A program made the position numbers and the translations under genes. Of a stretch of DNA of 39,747 nucleotides, positions 7,110 to 14,734 are shown in pieces. Below the pieces are notes generated by a model. The model was not told the origin of the DNA and did no database searches. It saw only the letters and a list, made by a program, of their open reading frames with translations. This stretch comes from Flavobacteriales bacterium. Its GTDB lineage: Bacteria > Bacteroidota > Bacteroidia > Flavobacteriales_D > Crocinitomicaceae. The stretch is from the NCBI GenBank assembly GCA_947500875.1, contig CANMUN010000020.1, positions 1-39,747 of the forward strand. The letters are read 5' to 3'. Each line of letters opens with the position of its first letter. Position 1 is the first letter of the stretch.

Positions 7110-8468
7110 TCACCCAAAAACCCTTTTGACCACTTCCTCCAATTTTTTACATGCGATTAACTGAATATCATAGGTTTCGGGTTTTAGGCCTTTGTTGTAT
7201 TCCGAGATAAAAATGTGGGTATATCCCAATTTTTGAGCCTCCGTAATCCTGGTTTCAATGCGGTTGATCGGGCGAATTTCTCCGGACAAGCCAACCTCTG
7301 CTGCAAACGTAAAGGCACGGTTTACCGGGATATCCGCATTGGAAGATAGAACCGCCATAATTACCGCTAAGTCTACCGCGGGGTCGTCTACCTTGATTCC
7401 TCCCGCAATGTTCAAAAAAACGTCTTTCATTGCCAACCGAAAAGCGCAACGCTTTTCTAAAACGGCTAAAAGCATGTTCAATCGCTTGGGGTCAAATCCG
7501 TTCGAAGAACGTTGTGGTGTGCCATAGGCAGCGGTGCTTACCAAGGCTTGAACCTCTACCTGCAAAGGCCTTAACCCTTCCAGAGTTGTAGCAATGCACG
7601 AACCGCTCAAAGTTCCATCCGTATTGGTAATTAAAATCTCCGAAGGATTCTCAACCATGCGCAATCCCGTTCCTTGCATTTCGTAAATTCCCAGTTCGTT
7701 TGTGGAACCAAATCGATTTTTCACCGTCCTCAACAAACGGTAAAAATGGTTCCTATCCCCTTCGAACTGAAGGACCGCGTCCACCATGTGCTCCAACACT
7801 TTAGGCCCGGCAATGCTGCCTTCTTTGGTAATATGCCCAATCAGAAAAACGGGTACATTGGACTCCTTGGCGTAACGCAACAACAGCGCGGTGCACTCAC
7901 GCACTTGACTTACGCTGCCCGGAGCGCTTTCTATTTCGGGGTAAAACAAGGTTTGAATCGAATCTACGATCAGTAAATCTGGGGATAATTTGGTGGAATG
8001 CTGGATGATTTGAGTAACATCCGTTTCAATCAATAAATGGCAATGTGGGTTACTGATACCCAAGCGCTCCGCACGCATTTTTATTTGTTGTTCGCTTTCC
8101 TCTCCGGAAACATACAGAACACGCAATTGCTCTTTGACAGCCATCTGCAACAGCAAGGTGGACTTTCCGATTCCTGGGTCTCCACCAATTAAAATGATTT
8201 CTCCTAGAACCAAACCGCCACCTAAAACGCGGTTTAATTCACTGTCCATAAGTTGAATTCGGGAAGTTCCTGTTTCCTGAATGTCCTTCAACAACACCGG
8301 CACGTTCTCGGTTCGCTGCCTTGAAAACGGTTGACCTTTCGATGCGGATTTAACCACGGTTTCTTCCACCATGCTGTTCCATTCGCCGCAGGAAGGACAT
8401 TTACCTACCCATTTAGGAGACTCATAACCGCACGATTGACAAAAAAAAGCAGTTTTTGCTTTGGCCAT
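7110..8468 (-). CDS. radA: DNA repair protein RadA
   Basis: This is a RecA-like ATPase that promotes branch migration of recombination intermediates. With the start at 8468 (MAKAKTAFFCQSCG) it has 452 residues. The order is a zinc finger Cys10-x2-Cys13 ... Cys24-x2-Cys27, Walker A GGDPGIGKSTLL, Walker B LLIVDSIQTLF, the RadA hallmark KNRFGSTNELGIY, and a C-terminal LonC-like domain (VDDPAVDLAVIMAVLSS, GEIRPINRIETRI). A start five codons further upstream exists but would lie across a TAnnTTTG promoter element. It is the first gene of the nine-gene minus-strand run. Confidence 0.95.
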   Translation of the reverse strand: MAKAKTAFFCQSCGYESPKWVGKCPSCGEWNSMVEETVVKSASKGQPFSRQRTENVPVLLKDIQETGTSRIQLMDSELNRVLGGGLVLGEIILIGGDPGIGKSTLLLQMAVKEQLRVLYVSGEESEQQIKMRAERLGISNPHCHLLIETDVTQIIQHSTKLSPDLLIVDSIQTLFYPEIESAPGSVSQVRECTALLLRYAKESNVPVFLIGHITKEGSIAGPKVLEHMVDAVLQFEGDRNHFYRLLRTVKNRFGSTNELGIYEMQGTGLRMVENPSEILITNTDGTLSGSCIATTLEGLRPLQVEVQALVSTAAYGTPQRSSNGFDPKRLNMLLAVLEKRCAFRLAMKDVFLNIAGGIKVDDPAVDLAVIMAVLSSNADIPVNRAFTFAAEVGLSGEIRPINRIETRITEAQKLGYTHIFISEYNKGLKPETYDIQLIACKKLEEVVKRVFG

Positions 8469-8472
8469 AAAA

Positions 8473-8480
8473 CAAAGGTA
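8473..8480 (-). promoter_or_regulatory. Candidate -7 element of the radA operon
   Basis: The minus strand reads TACCTTTG followed by TTTT and then the radA ATG. TAnnTTTG is the Bacteroidota housekeeping -7 consensus. The spacing leaves almost no 5' leader. No clear -33 TTTG was found at a standard distance. Confidence 0.55.
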
Positions 8481-8562
8481 CATGAATTGCCATTATGCCT
8501 CTGAAATAATTGAAGCGATGAAAAAAATATTTTTAAAAATGTTTTCGATTATTCAAAAAAAT

Positions 8563-8570
8563 TAAATTTG
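8563..8570 (+). promoter_or_regulatory. Candidate -7 promoter element before the acidic protein gene
   Basis: TAAATTTG matches TAnnTTTG and lies 21 bp before the ATG at 8592, in an AT-rich divergent region. A T-rich TTTTCG about 17 bp upstream could serve as a weak -33 element. Confidence 0.55.
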
Positions 8571-8591
8571 CCCCGTTGAATAACCCTTTAT

Positions 8592-8942
8592 ATGTCCAAA
8601 CGAAGATCCATTATTAGTTACGACAAACTCACCATCGAGCAAAAAAAACAAATCCTGCGAGATTTCCCCGATGGCTACATCAATCATTTATCCACTGTAA
8701 AGACGCCTACTGGTGACATCCTAGATGCCTTAATTTGGGAAACCGACGAGGTGATTTATTTGGTTAAAATCACGAAAGCACCGCCCAAAGCTAAACCCGT
8801 AATCGAAGAGGATGACGATGATTTGGGCGACGACTTCGATAAAGTTCCCGACATCAACGACGACGACGAGATGGACGATGAGGAAGAGGACGAATACGAT
8901 AAACCCGATGAAGACGCGGGTTCCGATGACGAAGAGGACTAG
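8592..8942 (+). CDS. Conserved acidic Bacteroidota protein of unknown function
   Basis: This 116-residue cytoplasmic protein has a folded-looking N-terminal half (KRRSIISYDKLTIEQKKQILRDF, then GDILDALIWETDEVIYLVKI). From about residue 74 to the end it is almost entirely Asp/Glu with a few Lys and Pro. Small proteins with this ISYDKL...FPDGY start and a disordered acidic tail recur in Bacteroidota but have no assigned function. It has its own promoter-like element, is divergent from radA, and is followed within 62 bp by deoC. The tail may make it a DNA-mimic, histone-like-binding or chaperone-type protein, but nothing here proves that. Confidence 0.8.
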   Translation: MSKRRSIISYDKLTIEQKKQILRDFPDGYINHLSTVKTPTGDILDALIWETDEVIYLVKITKAPPKAKPVIEEDDDDLGDDFDKVPDINDDDEMDDEEEDEYDKPDEDAGSDDEED

Positions 8943-8970
8943 TTTACGTCTTTCGTTTCTCAGAGTTTAT

Positions 8971-8978
8971 TACCTTTG
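8971..8978 (+). promoter_or_regulatory. Candidate -7 promoter element of the deoC operon
   Basis: TACCTTTG is an exact TAnnTTTG match 26 bp before the deoC ATG at 9005. The right half of the element is also the left arm of the dyad at 8973-9002, which suggests repression or a hairpin at the start of the transcript. No clear -33 box is visible. Confidence 0.6.
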
Positions 8979-9002
8979 AACACTAATTTAACTGTTCAAA
9001 GG
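8973..9002. repeat. Perfect 10-bp-arm inverted repeat over the deoC promoter (candidate operator)
   Basis: CCTTTGAACA at 8973-8982 and TGTTCAAAGG at 8993-9002 are exact reverse complements, separated by ten AT-rich bases. The left arm overlaps the -7 element and the right arm ends 2 bp before the deoC ATG. The size and position suit an operator for a dimeric repressor or a translation-blocking hairpin. It lacks a T-tract, so it is not a terminator. Confidence 0.7.
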
Positions 9003-9004
9003 CT

Positions 9005-9916
9005 ATGATTAAGTCGTTCGATCCCCACAGCATGCTTTCCAAAATATCGGTTGATAAAGTAGGAGTTGAAGAGCGTGTTGCCCGATTTCAAACCCGCAGT
9101 ATTAAGAACGAATCCAAGTTGCAAGGGCTTAAGATGGTCCTCAACATGATTGACCTTACCACCTTGGAAGGAAAAGATACGCCTGGAAAAGTTCAGCAAA
9201 TGTGTTACAAGGCCCAGCACCTGCACGATGTTGAACCGGGCCTTCCAACCGTAGCGGCGGTTTGCGTTTATCCCTCGATGGTGGGGGTTGCAAAAAAAGC
9301 GCTTGGCAACTCCAACGTTAAAATCGCATCGGTGTCTACGGCTTTTCCATCGGGGCAATCCACCCGCGACATTAAAATCTCGGACACACAATTTGCCGTA
9401 GACCAAGGGGCGGATGAAATAGATATGGTGATTTCACGAGGAAAATTTCTTGCTGGAGAATACGCTTTTGTATTTGATGAAATTGCCGCTATCAAAGAAG
9501 CGTGTGGAAAAGCGAGGCTAAAAGTCATTTTGGAAACAGGAGAGTTAAGCACCTTGGACAACGTTCGTTTGGCGAGCGATATCGCGATTCATGCGGGAGC
9601 AGATTTTATTAAAACTTCTACGGGTAAAATACAACCCGCGGCAACGATGCAGGTTACTTACACCATGCTCATGGCTATAAAAGACCATTATGATCGTACG
9701 GGCATCATGGTAGGCATGAAACCAGCGGGCGGAATTTCAACCTCGAAACTTGCCCTGCACAACCTTGTAATGGTCAAAGAGGTTTTAGGAAATGCTTGGC
9801 TCTCCAATGAGTGGTTTCGGTTTGGCGCAAGCAGCCTTGCCAACGATGTACTGATGCAAATCATGAAATCAACCACAGGACTTTACCAATCTTCAGATTA
9901 TTTTTCAATCGATTAA
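9005..9916 (+). CDS. deoC: Deoxyribose-phosphate aldolase
   Basis: This 303-residue class I aldolase splits 2-deoxyribose-5-phosphate into glyceraldehyde-3-phosphate and acetaldehyde in deoxynucleoside catabolism. DeoC signatures are present: NMIDLTTLEG, AAVCVYPSMV, STAFPSGQSTRDIK, ADEIDMVISRGKFLAGEY, KVILETGEL, and the Schiff-base lysine Lys203 in DFIKTSTGK. The proton-relay Lys239 lies in GMKPAGGIST. The length is that of the longer DeoC subfamily that also has an N-terminal helical extension. The ALDH gene starts 2 bp after its stop, and ALDH would remove the acetaldehyde that DeoC makes. Confidence 0.96.
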   Translation: MIKSFDPHSMLSKISVDKVGVEERVARFQTRSIKNESKLQGLKMVLNMIDLTTLEGKDTPGKVQQMCYKAQHLHDVEPGLPTVAAVCVYPSMVGVAKKALGNSNVKIASVSTAFPSGQSTRDIKISDTQFAVDQGADEIDMVISRGKFLAGEYAFVFDEIAAIKEACGKARLKVILETGELSTLDNVRLASDIAIHAGADFIKTSTGKIQPAATMQVTYTMLMAIKDHYDRTGIMVGMKPAGGISTSKLALHNLVMVKEVLGNAWLSNEWFRFGASSLANDVLMQIMKSTTGLYQSSDYFSID

Positions 9917-9918
9917 CC

Positions 9919-11379
9919 ATGGCTAAAAATACCCCCATCAAAAACCCAACGGAATGGAATTATGCTGCATCTCCAGAAAGCACGAGTCACATTCGCTTGG
10001 AAAAAAAATACCAGCTTTTCATCAACAACGAATGGGTTGCTCCAAGTTCAAAAAAGTATTTTCCGAGTACCAATCCAGCTACGGAAGAGGTGCTGGCAGA
10101 GATTGCTTGGGCGAATGCTGCCGACGTTGACAAGGCGGTAAAAGCCGCACGAAAGGCTTACCAAGATGTTTGGTCAAAACTTTCAGGTGCTGAACGAGGC
10201 AAGTACATCTATCGAATTGCGCGAATGATGCAAGAACGTGCCAGAGAATTCGCGGTGATTGAATCCCTTGATTGCGGCAAACCCATCCGTGAATCGCGGG
10301 ATGTGGATGTTCCATTGGCATGCAATCATTTCTTTTACTATGCCGGATGGGCGGATAAATTGGAATATGCCATGCCGCACAAAAAACCGGAGTCCCTCGG
10401 CGTTGCCGGTCAAATTATCCCATGGAACTTTCCCTTGTTAATGGCCGCTTGGAAAATTGCGCCTGCTCTTGCTGCAGGAAATACCGTAGTGCTAAAGCCA
10501 GCAGAAACCACCTCACTAACTGCCTTGAAATTAGCTGAAATCATCAAAGATTCGGGTCTACCTCCGGGCGTGGTGAACATTGTAACTGGCTACGGAGATA
10601 CTGGAGCCGCTATCGTAAACCACCCTAACGTTGATAAAATTGCCTTTACAGGTTCTACGAATGTTGGGAAAATCATTCAACGAGCCATAGCAGGAACACA
10701 CAAAAAATCCACCTTGGAACTTGGCGGTAAATCCGCCAACATCATTTTTGACGATGCGCCCATCGACCAAGCTGTTGAAGGAATTGTCAATGGAATTTTC
10801 TTTAACCAAGGACATGTGTGTTGTGCTGGTTCTCGCTTGTTCGTACAAGAAAATATTGCCGAACGTGTAATTCACAAATTAAAATCTCGGATGGAAAGCT
10901 TGTACGTAGGTAATCCTTTGGATAAAAACACCGACATCGGAGCGATTAATTCGAAAGAACAATTGGAAACCATTGAGAAGTACATTCGGATTGGAAAAGA
11001 AGAAGGCGCGGAAATATATCAAAGCCAATGCGTGATTCCTTCGAAAGGCTATTTTTGCCGGCCAACCTTATTCACCGGAGTATCACAATCCCATACCATT
11101 GCGCAGGAAGAAATATTTGGTCCAGTATTGACTATACAGACCTTTAGAACCGTGGATGAAGTAATTCAAAAAGCGAACAACACCCCGTATGGACTGGCAG
11201 CCGGTGTGTGGACCGATAAAGGTTCTCGAATCTTCAACCTTACCACCAAATTGCGGGCTGGAGTGGTTTGGGCCAACACCTACAATAAATTCGATCCTGT
11301 TTCACCGTTCGGTGGATACAAAGAAAGCGGTTTTGGCAGAGAAGGAGGCGTTCACGGATTGGGAGCATACCTAAAATAG
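9919..11379 (+). CDS. NAD-dependent aldehyde dehydrogenase (ALDH16 N-domain-like)
   Basis: The start at 9919 (MAKNTPIKNPTEW) gives 486 residues. A longer frame from 9811 would overlap deoC and is rejected. This is a complete ALDH: the cofactor motif IPWNFPLLMAAWK, the FTGSTNVGK turn, general-base Glu267 in LELGGKS, catalytic Cys301 in GHVCCAGSR, and the C-terminal PFGGYKESGFGREGG. It oxidises an aldehyde to the acid. The DeoC product acetaldehyde is the obvious candidate from context. The following gene encodes a half-length ALDH-like protein, a layout like the two ALDH domains of ALDH16 enzymes but split into two genes. Confidence 0.93.
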   Translation: MAKNTPIKNPTEWNYAASPESTSHIRLEKKYQLFINNEWVAPSSKKYFPSTNPATEEVLAEIAWANAADVDKAVKAARKAYQDVWSKLSGAERGKYIYRIARMMQERAREFAVIESLDCGKPIRESRDVDVPLACNHFFYYAGWADKLEYAMPHKKPESLGVAGQIIPWNFPLLMAAWKIAPALAAGNTVVLKPAETTSLTALKLAEIIKDSGLPPGVVNIVTGYGDTGAAIVNHPNVDKIAFTGSTNVGKIIQRAIAGTHKKSTLELGGKSANIIFDDAPIDQAVEGIVNGIFFNQGHVCCAGSRLFVQENIAERVIHKLKSRMESLYVGNPLDKNTDIGAINSKEQLETIEKYIRIGKEEGAEIYQSQCVIPSKGYFCRPTLFTGVSQSHTIAQEEIFGPVLTIQTFRTVDEVIQKANNTPYGLAAGVWTDKGSRIFNLTTKLRAGVVWANTYNKFDPVSPFGGYKESGFGREGGVHGLGAYLK

Positions 11380-11406
11380 AACCATTGAACTTAAAGAAGA
11401 TTAACC

Positions 11407-12264
11407 ATGAATATCTTGAAAACCTATAAAATTTATATCGGTGGGGCTTTTCCGAGAACGGAATCCGGAAGGTACTACCCCATTACGGATTCGAAAGGAA
11501 ACACCTTGGCAAACGTCTGTTTATCCTCTCGAAAGGATGTTCGAAATGCGGTGGTTGCTGCTCGAAAAGCCTTTGGAGGCTGGTCTGAGAAAACCGCTTT
11601 TAACCGTGGGCAGATCCTGTACCGAATTGCAGAAATGTTGGACGGACGCAAGGCACAATTCATCGATGAGTTGGTCCTTCAAGGAATTAGCAAATCCAAG
11701 GCCGAAAAAGAAGTCCAGCAATCCGTCGACCGCTTGGTATATTATGCCGGTTGGGCTGACAAGTACCAGCAAATTGCAAGCAGCGTAAATCCTGTAAGTT
11801 CTTCGCATTTTAACTTTTCTGCCTTGGAGCCGATGGGGGTTATTGGAGTCATAGCACCGCAGGAAAATTCTTTGCTAGGACTGATTAGTTCAGTAATTCC
11901 AGCCATTTGCGGAGGCAATACGGTCGTTGTCGCTGCTTCCGAAAACCATCCTTTGTGCGCCGTTACTTTCGCTGAGGTGCTGCATTCATCGGATGTTCCA
12001 GGAGGCGTAGTGAATATTTTGACTGGAAAAATAGCAGAACTTGCGCCTGCCTTGGCTGGACACATGGACATTAATGCACTGGTGTCCTCAGGTTTAGGGG
12101 AACTACAAAGGACCTTGGCGTTGTCGTGTGTTGAGAACTTGAAACGCAATTTCAGTTATTCGAACTCCGATCAACAGGGCTTGAATTTTATAACCGACTT
12201 ACAGGAGGTGAAAACAACTTGGCACCCGATTGAAAGCATCGGAGGAGCTACCAGCAGTTACTAA
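11407..12264 (+). CDS. Truncated ALDH-like protein without catalytic domain
   Basis: This 285-residue protein resembles the N-terminal, NAD-binding part of ALDHs. It has YKIYIGGAFPRTESGRYYPITD, KDVRNAVVAARKAFGGWSEKTAFNRGQILYRIAEML, YYAGWADKY, PMGVIGVIAPQENSLLGLISSVIPAICGGNTVVV and PGGVVNILTG. The catalytic Cys and Glu region is missing. About 60 residues remain after the cofactor-domain half, ending IESIGGATSSY, which resembles the ALDH C-terminus. The frame is clean and the ending seems intended, so this is a catalytically inert partner rather than decay. ALDH16 proteins carry such a pseudo-ALDH domain fused behind the active one. Here it starts 27 bp after the active ALDH. Its role is inferred to be structural. 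Confidence 0.85.
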   Translation: MNILKTYKIYIGGAFPRTESGRYYPITDSKGNTLANVCLSSRKDVRNAVVAARKAFGGWSEKTAFNRGQILYRIAEMLDGRKAQFIDELVLQGISKSKAEKEVQQSVDRLVYYAGWADKYQQIASSVNPVSSSHFNFSALEPMGVIGVIAPQENSLLGLISSVIPAICGGNTVVVAASENHPLCAVTFAEVLHSSDVPGGVVNILTGKIAELAPALAGHMDINALVSSGLGELQRTLALSCVENLKRNFSYSNSDQQGLNFITDLQEVKTTWHPIESIGGATSSY

Positions 12265-12270
12265 TCGCAT

Positions 12271-13104
12271 TTACGGAGTCCAATAAGGATTGTCTTTTAA
12301 CAGGCTTTTAACCTCCTCTTTGGAAAGAAAAACTTCCGGCAAACCTGCTGCATAAGGACCAATTTCATATTGTTGGTAAATGAAACGTATTCCTTTACGT
12401 TCCAAGGCGAACACTTCAGCTAGTTCAAAGGGTTGATCCTCGGTGGTAAACCACCACCCCTCTTCCCCATTTTGTTGCAAAAACTTCTTTTTTGCAAGGG
12501 ATTTGAGCGCTTTAAAATTGGAGGGTTCAATTAATTCGTCCAAGGTGATTTTATTGCCCGTAGCCAGATCAAAATTGATAAAATTCATCGTAAAAGAACC
12601 GTGAGCGGCCCCAAGCGCATAATAATCCGAGGCAATGCCTAAGCAGAGAAAGTTATTGGAAGAATCTTTAACGGAGCAAGTTACTGTTTCTTGAAATAGA
12701 TTCTCCTCCAAATCGACCGCGATGGTCTCTTTCACCTGGTTAACGTAATTTTTAATGGCTTGGATTCCTGATGCCTTTCCTGTGATGGTTTTGGTTAGGA
12801 GCGAATTGATTTTTTGTGCAACGGACTTATCGTTTAGTTCGAAGGTGAGAAGTTCCACGGAACGCTGTGCACACCAATCCTCCACGTACTCCATTTCATC
12901 GGTGGAAGGAATATCGCAGTTTTCGGCCTTGAACGTTTGTTTTTTCCAGTGCAAACCCGATGGTTTTTGCACGTTTTGTGGCACCGAAATTTGGTGGTTA
13001 TCCGAAGGTCCATTTTCGCGAACATTTTCAGGTTCCGATGAACTAGAACATCCCGATGTAGCTACAATCAGTGCGAAAAATAGAGCTGGCAATAAAAATT
13101 TCAT
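12271..13104 (-). CDS. DUF3298-domain (RsiV-like) lipoprotein
   Basis: The start at 13104 gives 277 residues opening MKFLLPALFFALIVATSGC, with lipobox Cys19 and a Ser-rich linker. A longer frame to 13302 runs into the upstream gene and is rejected. The C-terminal domain (about residues 160-277) is DUF3298, the lysozyme-binding fold known from anti-sigma factor RsiV. It shows YYALGAAHGSFTMNFINFDLATGNKITLDEL and the ending FIYQQYEIGPYAAGLPEVFLS. No transmembrane anti-sigma part is present, so it acts as an envelope lipoprotein of unknown ligand. It is 28 bp after the FISUMP gene and ends 6 bp from the convergent ALDH-like gene. Confidence 0.85.
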   Translation of the reverse strand: MKFLLPALFFALIVATSGCSSSSEPENVRENGPSDNHQISVPQNVQKPSGLHWKKQTFKAENCDIPSTDEMEYVEDWCAQRSVELLTFELNDKSVAQKINSLLTKTITGKASGIQAIKNYVNQVKETIAVDLEENLFQETVTCSVKDSSNNFLCLGIASDYYALGAAHGSFTMNFINFDLATGNKITLDELIEPSNFKALKSLAKKKFLQQNGEEGWWFTTEDQPFELAEVFALERKGIRFIYQQYEIGPYAAGLPEVFLSKEEVKSLLKDNPYWTP

Positions 13105-13132
13105 ACGCAAAGGTATGCGATTGCAGGAATCT

Positions 13133-13903
13133 TTAATTCTTTTTCTTTGATTTCTTCTTTGAATTCGCCTCGTTTTCAGGTGATTCATTTTCATTGATGG
13201 TCGGTTTTGGTGTAAAGATAACGGCCTCACCCAGAACGACTCGAACATAGCACCCACTCCTTTTACCATCGCTTTGATAAATAACATTCGGTTTTTGACC
13301 ATGAATCAATGCATAAGAGGAGGAGTATGCATTGCCCAAGGTTAGCTTTCCGTCGAATAACGTATCTCTCACCCACAAGGCGGTTTCCTTCCCAAGCCCA
13401 ACGAAATCCCCATTTTCATTACGGTACCCTCCAGGAAGGATTCCAAAATCGTATCGATTTTCTCCAGGAGCCCCAATCTCCCATCCAAGGGAATCTCTCA
13501 AACGGATACCTACCATATCCACATTGGGTCCATTGACAACCCCTGCATTAACCGTTTGGTGCAACCTGCTAAAATCTCCGTTGTGAGCCACCCGGGTTTT
13601 TTCAGGTGCTAAGCCACGAGGGTCGGCAATGGCAAACCAATTATACATGTAACCGTATTTACGGGCCAATGAAGTATCGTTTCTGTAGGCGCAATAAGCC
13701 GGAATACCGTTTTGCAGGCACTCAACCCATTCGTTCTGAGTTTTAGCATTGCGAATTGGATCTCCGTTTCTAAATTGGGTTACGCTAAGATTGGTCATAG
13801 ACCACCAATCGTTGTTGATTTTCACCAATTCAATTTTACCTTGAGCTTGAAGACTTAGGCTAAAAACCACTAGAAGAAAACTTAAAATTATACGCATGTG
13901 CAT
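13133..13903 (-). CDS. Exported FISUMP-domain protein
   Basis: This 256-residue protein has a signal peptide (IILSFLLVVFSLSLQAQG), then a domain matching the Fibrobacter succinogenes major paralogous domain (TIGR02145). Visible hallmarks are WWSMTNLSVTQFRNGDPI, NGIPAYCAYRND, YGYMYNWFAIADPRGLAPE, FGILPGGYRNENGDF, ALWVRDTL and GCYVRVV. The domain is a C-type-lectin/FGE-like fold found in many copies in Fibrobacterota and Bacteroidota surface proteins, with unknown function. The C-terminal tail is Glu/Lys-rich (NENESPENEANSKKKSKKKN) and carries no T9SS tag. The first Met codon (13903) and the third residue (13897) are both usable starts. It probably shares a transcript with the DUF3298 lipoprotein. 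Confidence 0.85.
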   Translation of the reverse strand: MHMRIILSFLLVVFSLSLQAQGKIELVKINNDWWSMTNLSVTQFRNGDPIRNAKTQNEWVECLQNGIPAYCAYRNDTSLARKYGYMYNWFAIADPRGLAPEKTRVAHNGDFSRLHQTVNAGVVNGPNVDMVGIRLRDSLGWEIGAPGENRYDFGILPGGYRNENGDFVGLGKETALWVRDTLFDGKLTLGNAYSSSYALIHGQKPNVIYQSDGKRSGCYVRVVLGEAVIFTPKPTINENESPENEANSKKKSKKKN

Positions 13904-13987
13904 TTGTATTAAAGTCTAATGATAAAAATAGTTACACGAAAATACACATTTTTAGGAGTCCATGAAAATCCTTATTTTTACAACATC

Positions 13988-14060
13988 GGGATGTAGCGCA
14001 GTCCGGTAGCGTACACGTCTGGGGGGCGTGTGGTCGCAGGTTCGAATCCTGTCATCCCGA
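13988..14060 (+). tRNA. tRNA-Pro (anticodon GGG)
   Basis: A full cloverleaf folds: acceptor stem CGGGATG with CATCCCG, discriminator A, D arm GCGC...GCGT, anticodon stem CACGT/GCGTG around the loop CTGGGGG, and T arm GCAGG-TTCGAAT-CCTGT. The anticodon is GGG (reads CCC/CCU). C1-G72 with A73 is the known identity set of bacterial tRNA-Pro. CCA is not encoded. A terminator hairpin follows within 10 bp. Confidence 0.96.
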
Positions 14061-14069
14061 CGAATCCTT

Positions 14070-14096
14070 AAAACCCATTGCGCTGCAATGGGTTTT
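14070..14096 (+). terminator. Hairpin terminator behind tRNA-Pro
   Basis: The arms AAAACCCATTG and CAATGGGTTTT form an 11-bp stem with a 5-nt loop, flanked by A and T tracts so that it can work in both directions. It lies 9 bp past the tRNA. Confidence 0.85.
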
Positions 14097-14164
14097 CGTT
14101 TGTAATGGCTTTATTACGATTACAACAATTTTCGTTTTTTATAATTCGCCAAAGAATTATTTTC

Positions 14165-14172
14165 TACCTTTG
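14165..14172 (+). promoter_or_regulatory. Candidate -7 promoter element for the small lipoprotein gene
   Basis: TACCTTTG matches TAnnTTTG and stands 23 bp before the ATG at 14196, downstream of the tRNA terminator. The upstream sequence is very T-rich, but no clean -33 TTTG is seen. Confidence 0.6.
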
Positions 14173-14195
14173 TGGAAATTTAAAACAAATTAGTT

Positions 14196-14567
14196 ATGAA
14201 AAAAGGTTTATTAATGTTGCTTATTGCCGTTCTTGCAGTTGCATCATCTTGCTCAAAGGACGCGAAAATTAACAAAAGATTGGATGGGGAATGGAAAGTG
14301 GTTACCATCGCCGGTATTGCGCCTGAAATCGATGAGAGTTATACTTTAAAATTCAACAAAGAGGATAAATTAACGGGTAACGGTACATTCACCTACACCT
14401 TTATGGGTCAATCCTTCACGGATGCTTTTACTTATTCGGTGCTAGATCAAAAAATCACCTTGATTCTGGATGGAACTGCTGAGATTTGGTCCGTTACTAA
14501 ATATGAAAAAGACCGAATGGAAATGGTGGACACAGACGGGGATGTTTGGGTTCTTGATCCAAAATAA
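14196..14567 (+). CDS. Small lipocalin-like lipoprotein
   Basis: This 123-residue protein begins MKKGLLMLLIAVLAVASSC, a lipoprotein signal with Cys19. The rest looks like a small beta-barrel: RLDGEWKVVTIAG at its start (the G-x-W of lipocalin-like folds), then short strands ending DGDVWVLDPK. Bacteroidota genomes encode many such lipocalin-like single-domain lipoproteins, usually of unknown ligand. It is a single-gene unit, with its own promoter-like element and a strong terminator 45 bp after the stop. Confidence 0.8.
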   Translation: MKKGLLMLLIAVLAVASSCSKDAKINKRLDGEWKVVTIAGIAPEIDESYTLKFNKEDKLTGNGTFTYTFMGQSFTDAFTYSVLDQKITLILDGTAEIWSVTKYEKDRMEMVDTDGDVWVLDPK

Positions 14568-14611
14568 ACCACACAATTATCTATTTAAGCTAAAACATTT
14601 TGCTTGAAAGA

Positions 14612-14640
14612 AACCGTGAGAGCCCTCACGGTTTTTTTTT
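14612..14640 (+). terminator. Rho-independent terminator of the lipoprotein gene
   Basis: A 9-bp stem AACCGTGAG / CTCACGGTT with a 4-base AGCC loop is followed by an unbroken run of T to 14640. It is a textbook intrinsic terminator for plus-strand transcription. It may also stop minus-strand transcription from the glucosaminidase gene. Confidence 0.92.
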
Positions 14641-14734
14641 GTCCGAATTTTAACCTAAAGGATAAACTTAATGAGGCCAAAATTGGTAAAACTCATGCGT
14701 GACCAACGTTGATGACACCTCTTCGGCAGACGGT

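Noticed and set aside
8800..8942. GAC/GAA-rich repetitive DNA in the acidic protein gene considered as a tandem repeat
   Set aside because: The repetition follows from the Asp/Glu codons and has no fixed period.
9811..9918. Extended start of the aldehyde dehydrogenase within deoC
   Set aside because: It would overlap the last 105 bases of deoC out of frame. The ATG 2 bp after the deoC stop fits the family N-terminus.
13105..13302. Extended N-terminus of the DUF3298 lipoprotein
   Set aside because: The extension is basic and disordered, overlaps the FISUMP gene, and would bury a perfect lipoprotein signal.
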